Shown here: positions 42,549 through 50,096 of the stretch, in pieces
How positions within the stretch are numbered: position 1 is the stretch's first letter
Layout: every line of letters starts with the position of its first letter
Source of the DNA: Prevotella illustrans
Lineage (GTDB): Bacteria > Bacteroidota > Bacteroidia > Bacteroidales > Bacteroidaceae
Direction: 5' to 3'
NCBI RefSeq assembly: GCF_017426725.1
Contig: NZ_JAERMS010000018.1
Location: forward strand, 1-50,096
Length of the DNA: 50,096 nt
Position numbers and translations under genes: made by a program
Notes under the pieces: generated by a model
The model's input: the letters and a program-made list of their open reading frames with translations, nothing else
What the model was told of the DNA's origin: nothing
Database searches by the model: none

Positions 42549-43652
42549 TTAACTTTCACGAACGAACTCGCCGTTATGGACCGTAAAAAGCGCATAGTCT
42601 TTGGACGAGTGTCGCAAGATATGGTCTAAATGATCGCGATTGGTATCAGTAATAAAGATTTGTCCAAACTGACTTCCTGATACAAGTTTGACAATCTGCT
42701 CTACCCTGTTGGCATCTAACTTATCAAAGATATCGTCCAACAAAAGTAAAGGAACATTATGCGGCACCGTGCGGCGTAGAAACTCAAACTGTGCCAATTT
42801 CATAGCCAGGACAAAGGTTTTGTTCTGCCCTTGGCTCCCTTCGCGTCTCATCAAATACCCTTCTATGAGCATTTCGAGATCGTCGCGATGAATTCCATGC
42901 AAAGAGTAGCCCACGGCGAAATCCTTTGTTCGATCGCGCTGAATGACATCCAATAAAGGGCCACGCTGTCCGTGTGAGACATAACGAAGTGAAACTTCCT
43001 CCTGTCCTCCCGAAATCAAACGATAAATATTCTGAAAAACCGGAATCAGCCGGTCGATAAAATCTGTTCGCTTACGACAGATGATTTCGCCAGCCTCGGC
43101 CATCTGCTCCTCCCAAAGTTCTATTAATGACATATCGGAGTTCTGTTCCTGCTTCAGCATGACATTCCGTTGCTGCAATGCTTTGTTGTAAGTATTGAGA
43201 TAATCCATGTATGAATTGTCATACTGAGAGATGACAACATCCACCAACTTTCGCCGATCGTCGCTTCCACCATCAATCAAAGAATTGTCGGCGGGCGAAA
43301 TAAAAACAAGTGGAATAAACCCGATATGCTGTGAAAGTCGCTTGTACTCTTTCTGATTTCGCTTGACATGCTTCTTCAATCCGCGCTTCATGCCACAATA
43401 AACAGAAACAGCTTCGCCGTCATCTGTCTGATAATCCCCTTCTATCGTCATAAAAGGAGCCTCATGGGAAAGAACTTGAGAATCTATAGGATTAAAGGCA
43501 CTCCGACAAAAAGACAAATAATAAATCGCGTCAAGCATATTGGTCTTTCCTTCACCATTATTACCAATAAAGCAATTAATTTTAGGCGACATCGATAGGG
43601 ATGCGGCCTTGATGTTACGGTAATTGATTACAGAAATCTTATCGAGTATCAT
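42549..43652 (-). CDS. recF: DNA replication and repair protein RecF
   Basis: A 367-residue SMC-like ATPase that helps load RecA at gaps. Walker A in CFIGNNGEGKTNMLDAIYYLSF (about 30-40), GIHRDDLEMLIEG near 275, signature SQGQNKTFVLAMKLAQF near 298 and Walker B PLLLLDDIFDKLDANR near 323. A TAACTTTG promoter box ends only about 10 bp upstream of the ATG, implying a very short leader. Confidence 0.95.
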   Translation of the reverse strand: MILDKISVINYRNIKAASLSMSPKINCFIGNNGEGKTNMLDAIYYLSFCRSAFNPIDSQVLSHEAPFMTIEGDYQTDDGEAVSVYCGMKRGLKKHVKRNQKEYKRLSQHIGFIPLVFISPADNSLIDGGSDDRRKLVDVVISQYDNSYMDYLNTYNKALQQRNVMLKQEQNSDMSLIELWEEQMAEAGEIICRKRTDFIDRLIPVFQNIYRLISGGQEEVSLRYVSHGQRGPLLDVIQRDRTKDFAVGYSLHGIHRDDLEMLIEGYLMRREGSQGQNKTFVLAMKLAQFEFLRRTVPHNVPLLLLDDIFDKLDANRVEQIVKLVSGSQFGQIFITDTNRDHLDHILRHSSKDYALFTVHNGEFVRES

Positions 43653-43661
43653 AATTCATTG

Positions 43662-43669
43662 CAAAGTTA
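43662..43669 (-). promoter_or_regulatory. recF promoter -7 box
   Basis: TAACTTTG on the minus strand; transcription would begin 3-4 nt before the recF start codon. Confidence 0.5.
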
Positions 43670-43733
43670 GTCGATTTGGGAATGAAAAACGAAAAAAGTA
43701 ATCAATAAATTTCAATATATGGGATTAATTCAG

Positions 43734-43741
43734 TAATTTTG
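43734..43741 (+). promoter_or_regulatory. -7 box of the TPR/ribH operon
   Basis: TAATTTTG, 72 bp upstream of the TPR gene start; -33 not clear. Confidence 0.45.
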
Positions 43742-43813
43742 CCCCACTGATTTAGAGTATGATTTAGCACTAAATCAGCATGTGTTTGAATTATAACAAA
43801 TAACATAAATCAA

Positions 43814-44512
43814 ATGGCAAATAAAAAAGATCAAATGGTTGAAAAAGAAGTTCTCAACCAGTCAGAAGCTTTCTTCAATAAGAATAAGAAAGCTATCCTT
43901 GGCGTTGTATGCGCTCTCATCGTAATTATTGTAGGAAGCGTGCTCTTCAAAGCGTACTATTCAGGACCGCGAGAAGACAAGGCCAGCACGGCTTTGGCCA
44001 AAGGACAGGACTACTTTAACAATGAGATGTTTGACAAAGCACTTAACGGAGATGGTGCCGGATATGAAGGTTTTGTGAAGATCACATCAGACTTCAGCGG
44101 TACGGACGCGGCCAATTTGGCCAATCTATACGCAGGCCTGAGTTATGCCAACTTAAACAAATGGGCCGATGCCGTGAAGTATCTTGACGCCTATTCACCA
44201 TCCGGCGACGCCATGGTCAGCCCATCGGCTGTAGCGGCATTAGGCAATGCTTATGCCCACGTAAATGAACTTGACAAAGCCGTAAGCAACTTAAAAAAGG
44301 CCGCAAGCATGGCCGACGGTGAAGCAAAAGACGGTGTAAACAACAGTATTTCTCCAACTTTCATGTTGCAGGCAGCCGAAATCCTTGAGAGCCAGAATAA
44401 GACGGATGAAGCGCTGAAGATATATCAGGACATCAAAAAGAAATACGTCAACAGCGCGTTGGTACAGAGTCAGGAGATTGACAAATACATCGAACGTACA
44501 TCAAATAAATAA
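43814..44512 (+). CDS. Membrane-anchored TPR protein
   Basis: A 232-residue protein with a cytoplasmic N-terminus (about 28 residues), one membrane helix (AILGVVCALIVIIVGSVLF) and a periplasmic domain of TPR helices (AANLANLYAGLSYANLNKW; AVAALGNAYAHVNELDKAV; PTFMLQAAEILESQNKTDEA). Topology resembles YfgM/BepA-type periplasmic TPR proteins. Its stop directly abuts the ribH start, an arrangement common in Bacteroidales. Confidence 0.85.
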   Translation: MANKKDQMVEKEVLNQSEAFFNKNKKAILGVVCALIVIIVGSVLFKAYYSGPREDKASTALAKGQDYFNNEMFDKALNGDGAGYEGFVKITSDFSGTDAANLANLYAGLSYANLNKWADAVKYLDAYSPSGDAMVSPSAVAALGNAYAHVNELDKAVSNLKKAASMADGEAKDGVNNSISPTFMLQAAEILESQNKTDEALKIYQDIKKKYVNSALVQSQEIDKYIERTSNK

Positions 44513-44989
44513 ATGGCAACCGCATTACATAACCTTTCAGACTACGATTTCTCTAAAATTCCGGACGCAAGCAACATGTGTTTTGGCATTGTTGTGGCAG
44601 AATGGAATCCGGAAATAACCGGAGCGTTGCTCGACGGAGCTGTCAAAACACTCGAAAAGCATGGAGCAATTCCTGAGAACATTCACGTAAAGACTGTTCC
44701 GGGAAGCTTTGAGCTTATCTATGGAGCCCGTCAGATGGTTCTGAATGGAGGATATGATGCCATTATCATACTGGGAAGCGTCATCCGAGGCGAAACTCCT
44801 CACTTTGATTATATCTGCGAAGGAGTCACCTATGGCATAGCCCGGCTGAACGCTTCACAAGATATTCCGGTAATATATGGCTTGCTTACCACAAATGATC
44901 TTCAACAAGCGAAAGACCGAAGTGGTGGTAAATTAGGCAACAAGGGTGATGAATGCGCGGTTGACGCTATCAAAATGGCAAAATTCTAA
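44513..44989 (+). CDS. ribH: 6,7-dimethyl-8-ribityllumazine synthase
   Basis: Penultimate enzyme of riboflavin synthesis. 158 residues: [17 protein letters not shown] (about 25), [14 protein letters not shown] (about 62), [20 protein letters not shown] (about 85), and [18 protein letters not shown] near 125. Usual length and motifs. Confidence 0.96.
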   Translation: MATALHNLSDYDFSKIPDASNMCFGIVVAEWNPEITGALLDGAVKTLEKHGAIPENIHVKTVPGSFELIYGARQMVLNGGYDAIIILGSVIRGETPHFDYICEGVTYGIARLNASQDIPVIYGLLTTNDLQQAKDRSGGKLGNKGDECAVDAIKMAKF

Positions 44990-44999
44990 TCGCAACAGC

Positions 45000-45386
45000 A
45001 TGAAACTCCAACAACTATTTTTTGCCTACGACTTTGATGAGCTCATGCCCATTATCAACGAAATGTTTCCCGGAACATCGAAATACCGTGAACCTCTCAA
45101 GAAAGCATACGACATCATGACGACCTTGAAGCCTGTGGCGTCAAAGAAATCGATTCATTACAAAATCATGGACGCGCCTGGAGGAAATGGCGAACAATAC
45201 ATGGGAGCCAATGATGTAGACTTCAGAGGGACATGGGAGGTGAGCTTAGGTAAAGATGTTACGCGTGAGAGAGGCGTAGACTTGAGTGACACGGACATCT
45301 TAGCCAACTGTTTGGTGAACCTCTGCTTTTTAGGAACTTATCCTAAAGAATTCGAAAAGGCCCACCAAGAGCTCTTAAAACCATAA
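45000..45386 (+). CDS. Conserved Bacteroidales protein of unknown function (DUF6557-like)
   Basis: A 128-residue cytosolic protein without signal or membrane segments: YDFDELMPIINEMFPGTSKY at the start, AVDFRGTW-type centre (GANDVDFRGTWEVSLGKDV) and ILANCLVNLCFLGTYP near the end. It resembles the DUF6557 family as I remember it (tentative). ATG 45000 lies 10 bp after ribH; an earlier in-frame start at 44946 is inside ribH. Ends before a strong bidirectional terminator. Confidence 0.75.
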   Translation: MKLQQLFFAYDFDELMPIINEMFPGTSKYREPLKKAYDIMTTLKPVASKKSIHYKIMDAPGGNGEQYMGANDVDFRGTWEVSLGKDVTRERGVDLSDTDILANCLVNLCFLGTYPKEFEKAHQELLKP

Positions 45387-45406
45387 AAGAATAAAACAAC
45401 AGAATA

Positions 45407-45447
45407 CAAAAAGGCAGAGACATTATTTTAATTTCTCTGCCTTTTTT
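45407..45447. terminator. Bidirectional terminator between convergent genes
   Basis: AAGGCAGAGA/TCTCTGCCTT inverted repeat with a 13-nt loop, flanked by A5 on the left and T6 on the right. Serves both the ribH operon and the DUF4738-like gene. Confidence 0.85.
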
Positions 45448-45459
45448 CGTGTATATAAA

Positions 45460-46068
45460 TCAGATTCCTTCCTCTTCTGAGAGTTCCGCTTCAGACTTTT
45501 TCTTTGTCGGAGCCACACGATCCGACCCCGTATCTAACTGTGAATCTTTCGAGATCGCGACACCACCCAGATTATCGATTTTTAAAACAAGCGGCACATA
45601 CTCATCGCTCATCTTATCCGGCGAGCCTACACTCGCGGCAAAAACAAGGCGGTTGCCTTCAACTATATCCAGCACGATTCCCAAGAGCACACTGTTCTTC
45701 TTGTATATATCATCAACCTTATCCTCAAAGTCAGCTTTTTTAAACGTACGGCTGAAGAATTGACTTCCGTCTTTGCGCTTAATCGTCACGGTAATAACGT
45801 TATCGTAAAACTTAGAACCATTACCATCGTCCACAATCGGCAAACCGGAGTCTGCCTTACGCTCGACAATAACCTTATAATTAGTCCCCAACCATTCCAC
45901 ATCACGCTCCTGCTTATAATCGCCCACTTTGGATATCGTGCGCTCAGTTTTCTTTATCGACTTGTGTGTAATAATTATATCAGACTTCTTCTTTTCATGA
46001 CAACCCGTAAAGGCCAAAAAACATCCGACAAAAAAGATGGTCACGGAAAAACGCAAAAACTTATTCAT
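45460..46068 (-). CDS. DUF4738-like lipoprotein
   Basis: A 202-residue lipoprotein with lipobox AFTGC (Cys near 22). The body has VKIERKADSG-like strands (EWLGTNYKVIVERKADSGLP), VTIKRKDGSQFFSRTFKKADF near 115 and a low-complexity acidic tail. This fits the DUF4738 family from memory. ATG 46068 gives the signal peptide directly after the charged MNKFLR; the frame opens earlier without need. Its promoter box TAACTTTG is at 46090-46097. Confidence 0.7.
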   Translation of the reverse strand: MNKFLRFSVTIFFVGCFLAFTGCHEKKKSDIIITHKSIKKTERTISKVGDYKQERDVEWLGTNYKVIVERKADSGLPIVDDGNGSKFYDNVITVTIKRKDGSQFFSRTFKKADFEDKVDDIYKKNSVLLGIVLDIVEGNRLVFAASVGSPDKMSDEYVPLVLKIDNLGGVAISKDSQLDTGSDRVAPTKKKSEAELSEEEGI

Positions 46069-46089
46069 AGTCACAAAGAATTTATACCG

Positions 46090-46097
46090 CAAAGTTA
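46090..46097 (-). promoter_or_regulatory. -7 box of the DUF4738-like gene
   Basis: TAACTTTG, 21 bp upstream of the ATG on the minus strand; divergent from TATCTTTG at 46121-46128. Confidence 0.45.
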
Positions 46098-46120
46098 ATA
46101 AAAATATCATGGGTTTGCAC

Positions 46121-46128
46121 TATCTTTG
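46121..46128 (+). promoter_or_regulatory. -7 box of the DUF4230 pair
   Basis: TATCTTTG, 20 bp upstream of the first DUF4230 ATG; divergent from the minus-strand box 23 bp to the left. Confidence 0.45.
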
Positions 46129-46148
46129 CATAATAAGATAAGCATAAT

Positions 46149-46820
46149 ATGAAGAATATCGCCTATATGATCTTCTTGGCCATACTTTTAATGTCATGCG
46201 GCGACAAGGAGAAAACAGCAGCCAAGTCCTATCAGCTCGATACGATCCCGATGATGGTATTGCAAATACAAAAAACATCCAGACTTTATACCACGGAATA
46301 CCACCTGCATAAGATTATCACGCATAACGATGTCAAGTCAATAACAGGGAAGATATTCAATCAATCCTTTCATATAGACTTACCTGTCGGCAAACGCAAA
46401 ATTGCCATTCCACTTGATGCTACCCTGAAAGCCTATGTCGATTTCAGTAATTTCACGTCCAAGAATATCAAAAAAGCCGGAAAAAAGATCGAGATTATTC
46501 TTCCCGACCCACATATCGTTCTTACAAGCACAAAAATTAACCATCAAGAGGTGAAACAATATGTAGCTATTACCCGGTCAAACTTCACGGACGAAGAGCT
46601 TACTTCTTTTGAAAATCAAGGCAGAACAGCTATTATCAAAGATATTCCCTCGCTTGACATGATCGGCATAGCGAAAGAGAATGCCGCCAAAACACTCATC
46701 CCATTTATCAAGCAAATGGGATATGCCGAAGAAGACATCACGATTACATTCAGAAAACAATTTAATCTGAATGACATAGAAAAGCTCATTGATAAAACGA
46801 CGATAGAAAATGGAAAATAA
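46149..46820 (+). CDS. DUF4230-family lipoprotein
   Basis: A 223-residue protein with lipobox LLMSC (Cys near 17) and a DUF4230-type body: YTTEYHLHKIITHNDV, DATLKAYVDFSNF near 95, FENQGRTAIIKDIPS near 160 and PFIKQMGYAEEDITITFRK near 190. Extracytoplasmic, unknown function. Overlaps the next, related gene by 11 bp. Confidence 0.8.
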   Translation: MKNIAYMIFLAILLMSCGDKEKTAAKSYQLDTIPMMVLQIQKTSRLYTTEYHLHKIITHNDVKSITGKIFNQSFHIDLPVGKRKIAIPLDATLKAYVDFSNFTSKNIKKAGKKIEIILPDPHIVLTSTKINHQEVKQYVAITRSNFTDEELTSFENQGRTAIIKDIPSLDMIGIAKENAAKTLIPFIKQMGYAEEDITITFRKQFNLNDIEKLIDKTTIENGK

Positions 46821-47439
46821 GACACTTCGTTATCTCAAATACTTTTTCAGCCACTCCTCCAAGACGTTTTGGCTTTTGCCCACGACCCTTCTCACGATCT
46901 CAATACTTCTCATCATAAGTTTATATCTGCTCAATAAGGATAATTCCATAACCATCTCACAAAACAAAAATATCGAAATCACGCCAACGCAGATCCGTTC
47001 CATCGAAGACATTGGCGAATGGGAATTTCTTGCCATTTCGGACGAAGAACTGGTAGACACGCTACGCAAAGGTTTCTTCGGTGACAGTGAACTCGTGAGA
47101 ATCTATTACGGCACCCTTCGCTTAGGAATCAATCTACGAGAGGCTCAACCGGGATGGATACGGGCCGGTCAAGACACGATCGTGGCTACTCTCCCACCCA
47201 TCAAACTGCTTGATAAAGACTTCATCGACGAAGCCAAGACCCGGTCTTTCTACGAAAGCGGATCATGGAATGAGCAGGCCCGTGAACAGCTTTATCAAAA
47301 GGCATACAATGCCATGCTGCGACGCTGCATGACACCCTCAAATATTAAAAGCGCGCAAGAAAACGCCGGCAGACAATTTTATCACCTACTGACGTCTATG
47401 GGATATGACCATGTAAAAATCAGATTTCAAAATCGGTAA
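46810..47439 (+). CDS. DUF4230-family membrane-anchored protein
   Basis: A 209-residue partner of the previous gene, with an N-terminal membrane helix (LLTISILLIISLYLL) and a DUF4230-like domain: DEELVDTLRKGFFG, VATLPPIKLLDKDFIDEAKT near 135 and FYHLLTSMGYDHVKIRF at the end. The two genes probably arose by duplication and act together. Confidence 0.78.
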   Translation: MENKTLRYLKYFFSHSSKTFWLLPTTLLTISILLIISLYLLNKDNSITISQNKNIEITPTQIRSIEDIGEWEFLAISDEELVDTLRKGFFGDSELVRIYYGTLRLGINLREAQPGWIRAGQDTIVATLPPIKLLDKDFIDEAKTRSFYESGSWNEQAREQLYQKAYNAMLRRCMTPSNIKSAQENAGRQFYHLLTSMGYDHVKIRFQNR

Positions 47440-47512
47440 ATCCACCCGACCGTCCAACTTTCCGCTTACCGGGCGGGTGTCTCATATCATAACGCAAGAT
47501 AAAGGCTGATGC

Positions 47513-48718
47513 TCATTCTTCAAAGTGGAGACTTTCCATAAACCGCCTGATTACTTCCGGCTTGCCCGTATGCTTGCCCTTATCCTCCGATAACTTACAG
47601 GTATCGTTATAGAAATCCCACGACTCTGTTATCTTGGCGCCCACCAACTTGATTACAATATTCATCGGCTTCACGCCATCAAAATCGTTTGTGAAGTGCG
47701 TTCCTATCCCAAACGATGGCTGGCAAAGCTCTCGGGCGTATTTTTGTATTTCGATGGCGTCATCGGTATGGAGCGCGTTGCTGAATATCACCTGTTTTGA
47801 TCGTGGGTCAATGCCCAGTGAGCGATACTTGGCGGCAATCTTCTGCAACTGGTCATAGTTGTCTCCACTATCTACCCGAAGGCCTTTAAACAAATTGGCA
47901 AAATCTTCTGAGAAGTTCTTACTGAAGATATTCCAGCCAAAACTATCATACAGATAAGTTCCCAAAGCGCCTCTGAACGTGTATCGCCATTTATTCATCG
48001 CTATATGATTAGCCATCTGCGGACCATACATACCACCGATGGCACATACAAACTCATGTGCCATCGTTCCCACAGGCAGCACGTCGTACTTCATGGCCAG
48101 GTAAACATTGCTTGTACCCACAAACTTCCCGGGCCACGACTTCGAACGATAACAGTCACTCATTGCCTTCACCACGATGTCTTCAGCTTGCTGCGAGGCT
48201 CTGCGGCGTGTTCCAAAGTCACTGTAAATACAGCCTGCCTCCAGCAGTTTCTCTGCCTTACGGTATGTTTTCTCATAATAATGCTCATAATCAAGCCGCT
48301 CCACCTGTCCCGTCATTATATAATACAGCTCAGAAACGATTGCCAGAACCTTCACTTCCAGCAAAATGGTGTCCGACCAATTACCCTCAAACTCGATATG
48401 CAGATGATTCTCGGCGTCCTGCCAAATCTCTACCCATTCATGATTATATCGATAACCTTTCAGATAAGTATAAAACCAATCAGGAATATAGTAGCATTTA
48501 TTCCGCATAAAAGCAATCTCTTCTTCCGTGATCACGAGTTCTTCTAACATCATGACTTGCTCTCTCAGCCGTTCGGCAAAGCCATCCGGATAAACAGTAT
48601 TGTCGCGATCCACAAAAGAATATTTGACATGCGCCCGTGGATAATTGTCAATTACCGCACAGCACATCGAAAACTTATAAAGATCATCGTCTGTAAAATG
48701 AGTTATTATTTGCCGCAT
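47513..48718 (-). CDS. pncB: Nicotinate phosphoribosyltransferase
   Basis: First enzyme of NAD salvage from nicotinate. 401 residues from ATG 48718: FTDDDLYKFSMCCAVI near 10, SDFGTRRRASQQAEDIV near 170, MAHEFVCAIGGMYGPQMANH near 222, GLRVDSGDNYDQL near 283 and VIFSNALHTDDAIEI near 310. The open frame begins nine codons earlier. TACCTTTG promoter box at 48808-48815. Confidence 0.95.
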   Translation of the reverse strand: MRQIITHFTDDDLYKFSMCCAVIDNYPRAHVKYSFVDRDNTVYPDGFAERLREQVMMLEELVITEEEIAFMRNKCYYIPDWFYTYLKGYRYNHEWVEIWQDAENHLHIEFEGNWSDTILLEVKVLAIVSELYYIMTGQVERLDYEHYYEKTYRKAEKLLEAGCIYSDFGTRRRASQQAEDIVVKAMSDCYRSKSWPGKFVGTSNVYLAMKYDVLPVGTMAHEFVCAIGGMYGPQMANHIAMNKWRYTFRGALGTYLYDSFGWNIFSKNFSEDFANLFKGLRVDSGDNYDQLQKIAAKYRSLGIDPRSKQVIFSNALHTDDAIEIQKYARELCQPSFGIGTHFTNDFDGVKPMNIVIKLVGAKITESWDFYNDTCKLSEDKGKHTGKPEVIRRFMESLHFEE

Positions 48719-48807
48719 AATTTTATCTTCATTATTATTCCACAACCGCAGAGAATACTCCTTCTGCCGCCATAGCCTTGCCTAAGCCCATCCATCCAAC
48801 CCATTTA

Positions 48808-48815
48808 CAAAGGTA
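48808..48815 (-). promoter_or_regulatory. pncB promoter -7 box
   Basis: TACCTTTG on the minus strand, 89 bp upstream of the ATG. Confidence 0.45.
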
Positions 48816-48964
48816 TAGATTATTCGCAGTTAACCATCTACAATGCCACTAAAAATAAAGATATTAACAATTCTTGAATGAAGCCAACCTCCTCATTGAT
48901 GAAGATCAATGTTTTTGACCCATATCAATAATTCATGCAAATCGGAAAAAATAAACATCCGACA

Positions 48965-48996
48965 TTTGGTGTGCGCGTGCACAATCACTACCTTTG
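48965..48996 (+). promoter_or_regulatory. Promoter of noncoding RNA candidate 1
   Basis: TTTG (48965-48968), 20 bp, TACCTTTG (48989-48996): full consensus, with no protein-coding frame behind it. Confidence 0.75.
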
Positions 48997-49002
48997 CGTC
49001 AT

Positions 49003-49204
49003 CAAAAGGTTAATAGATTGTTTAGGTTAGTAGTAATAGATTTTTTTAGGTTTTTAGTTATTAGGTTAAAGATTATTCAGGTTTAAGTATTAGTTTTAAG
49101 GTAAAGTAAAAAAGACTTTCAGGTTAACGATTAGATGAAATAAAGGGGAGCACCGTGAGGTGCGAACCTAATGGTCGGGCGGGTTATCCCCTCCGATTTT
49201 TTTT
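49003..49204 (+). ncRNA. Noncoding RNA candidate 1 (AU-rich AGGTT repeats, structured 3' end)
   Basis: Bounded by a consensus promoter and a 3' structure followed by T8. The first 130 nt are AU-rich with AGGTT about every 15-20 nt (six or seven times). The last 50 nt can form a junction: GGGGA (49145-49149) with TCCCC (49187-49191), enclosing GCACC-GTGA-GGTGC and ACC-TAAT-GGT hairpins. No open frame above 20 codons with a good start. I do not recognise the family. Confidence 0.6.
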
Positions 49205-49235
49205 GTTTATAAACGACGAAAAAACAACCGACAAA

Positions 49236-49266
49236 ATAAAAAACGCCGTTACATCCCTGCAACGGC
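49236..49266 (-). terminator. Terminator of noncoding RNA candidate 2
   Basis: GCCGTT/AACGGC stem with two further pairs beyond an A-C mismatch, followed on the minus strand by GTTTTTTATTTT. Confidence 0.7.
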
Positions 49267-49360
49267 ATTTTCACTAAATCAACAAAAACTTTATCTTATC
49301 CTTTGACGAGGATCTTTTTAATTTCAATCTATCAAAAATCAACCAAAGTAGCCTAACCTT

Positions 49361-49400
49361 TTTAAATCCTTTATTTCTATTTAAAATCCTTTATTTCTAT
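49361..49400. repeat. 20-bp tandem duplication
   Basis: Two adjacent 20-bp units sharing AAATCCTTTATTTCTAT, with one mismatch, inside noncoding RNA candidate 2. Confidence 0.9.
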
Positions 49401-49786
49401 GCGTCTCTAAAAACAATCCATTTACCCAAAACTAATATCTTTTTGCTATGCTTTAGGCCTTGTTTCCCGACAGGCCTTCCCTTATTCTGGCGCAAAGATA
49501 GGACGAATCCGAAAATCCTGCGCCATAAAATAACGTATAAAAGCATTTTCCTTGAAGCAAACGATTGCGCAGATTGTGCCGCATCAATAGCGTATCCGCG
49601 CTTTTCCACCACTATGGTTGACGAGCTTACCCACTGTATCAAGTTCCGGCAAGGTTACTCTCCTGAAAGACGAAAACAAATCCCACGCTATGACAGGACA
49701 CGAATATAGAATCGGAATTTTAAAAAACATATTCCGAACCGGCGTACATTATACGCTTTTTCTTTCCGAATTGCAATAAAAAGATG

Positions 49787-49880
49787 TAACTTTGCGCCAT
49801 TATGCTATAGTAATGAATAGTTGATAATAAGTTAGTTAAAAAATTGGAATTAAGGCTGTCGTGAGACAGTCTTAATTTTT
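49787..49880 (+). ncRNA. Short noncoding RNA candidate 3
   Basis: TAACTTTG box (49787-49794) followed by about 80 nt ending in a terminator hairpin AATTAAGGCTGTC-GTGA-GACAGTCTTAATT (49848-49877, one G-U pair) and T5. No coding frame. The 3' hairpin could also simply end a longer upstream transcript. Confidence 0.45.
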
Positions 49881-50026
49881 ATCTCGACAATCTGCTTTTC
49901 CACCTTCGTTCATTTAGAGAAGGCTGGTACAACCATGCTTGAAAATGTTGCGCTTTTGTAAATATTCCATCCCGAATTTTAACACTTTTGAAAAGTGGCA
50001 TTTAGCGTTTAAAAGCACGTTTTACC

Positions 50027-50043
50027 CAATAGTGTCCTAAATA
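50027..50043. repeat. Right copy of the 17-bp inverted repeat
   Basis: CAATAGTGTCCTAAATA, the exact reverse complement of 37-53. The 150 bp before it hold no gene that I can support. Confidence 0.6.
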
Positions 50044-50096
50044 TTTTTCAAAAAAGTGAAGGAAGTTGTTTTCACTAAGGCAAAAAAGTCTTATCT

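Larger units (their letters stand above)
49234..49486 (-). ncRNA. Noncoding RNA candidate 2 (convergent with candidate 1)
   Basis: Minus strand: TATCTTTG box at 49493-49500, then about 250 nt ending in a hairpin GCCGTT-(CA/TG)-AACGGC with a T-rich tail (49234-49243). It begins with a possible AGGCCT/AGGCCT hairpin, contains a 20-bp tandem duplication and the word AAAAAGGTTAGG, similar to the AAAAGGTTAATA at the start of candidate 1. No coding frame supported. Confidence 0.5.

Noticed and set aside
47440..47512. Terminator between the DUF4230 pair and pncB
   Set aside because: CACCCG/CGGGTG can pair, but the loop is long and there is no T-run on either strand.
49443..49709. 88-codon plus-strand ORF near the right end
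   Set aside because: Antisense to the promoter region of noncoding RNA candidate 2, no ribosome site and no recognisable motif.

Overview
This window looks like a chromosome segment of a Bacteroidales bacterium, probably Prevotellaceae. The evidence is the repeated Bacteroidetes promoter pattern (TTTG, 19-20 bp, TAnnTTTG), families typical of the order (LptD, DUF6452/DUF6048 and DUF4230 pairs, DUF4199, a secreted SGNH-GDPD fusion, AsnA) and an FG-GAP/Rhs locus of Bacteroidetes style. The genus is an inference.

Layout. 0.1-8.5 kb: dnaX converges on asnA, followed by a CPA2 antiporter, pepT and a secreted SGNH/GDPD fusion. 8.6-11.4 kb: accessory island with an exported protein of unknown function, a gene broken by an in-frame TGA, a YD-motif protein separated by frame from its signal peptide, a hairpin array and a 41-bp palindrome. 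11.5-14.1 kb: a Sel1 protein, then a membrane FMN/4Fe-4S protein paired with an exported nitroreductase, then tRNA-Arg(CCG). 14.2-19.5 kb: lptD, an HD hydrolase and a carboxyltransferase whose biotinyl-like domain lacks the acceptor lysine. 19.7-22.8 kb: a lipoprotein, queF, a queuosine-precursor transporter preceded by what reads as THREE tandem preQ1-I riboswitches, and a Ca/Na antiporter. 22.9-23.2 kb: SRP RNA followed 3 nt later by tRNA-Thr(TGU).

23.2-32.9 kb is the main accessory region: an internally deleted IS982-family copy, then (reading on the minus strand) a promoter, a signal-peptide mini-ORF, an 1810-codon Rhs/FG-GAP polymorphic-toxin gene, a lipoprotein immunity candidate, an orphan Rhs C-terminal cassette carrying a 190-bp duplication of the parent core, a membrane immunity candidate with a frameshift in an A6 run, and decayed fragments of a further cassette.

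32.9-48.7 kb is mostly housekeeping: envelope genes and a glycosyltransferase, apbE (which could flavinylate the FMN-binding protein at 12.2 kb), a Crp/Fnr regulator, an M3 peptidase, dCMP deaminase, a CtpA-like protease, 5-formyl-THF cyclo-ligase, DciA-like/recF, a TPR protein with ribH, DUF4230 genes and pncB. 48.8-50.1 kb has no protein gene that I can support. It carries promoters and terminators for two convergent, AU-rich, repeat-containing noncoding RNA candidates and one short third candidate. The outermost ends of the window share a 17-bp inverted repeat.

The most notable signals are the triple preQ1 riboswitch, the layered Rhs toxin/immunity locus with its out-of-frame secretion leader (an arrangement repeated at 10.7 kb), and the noncoding RNA cluster at the right end.
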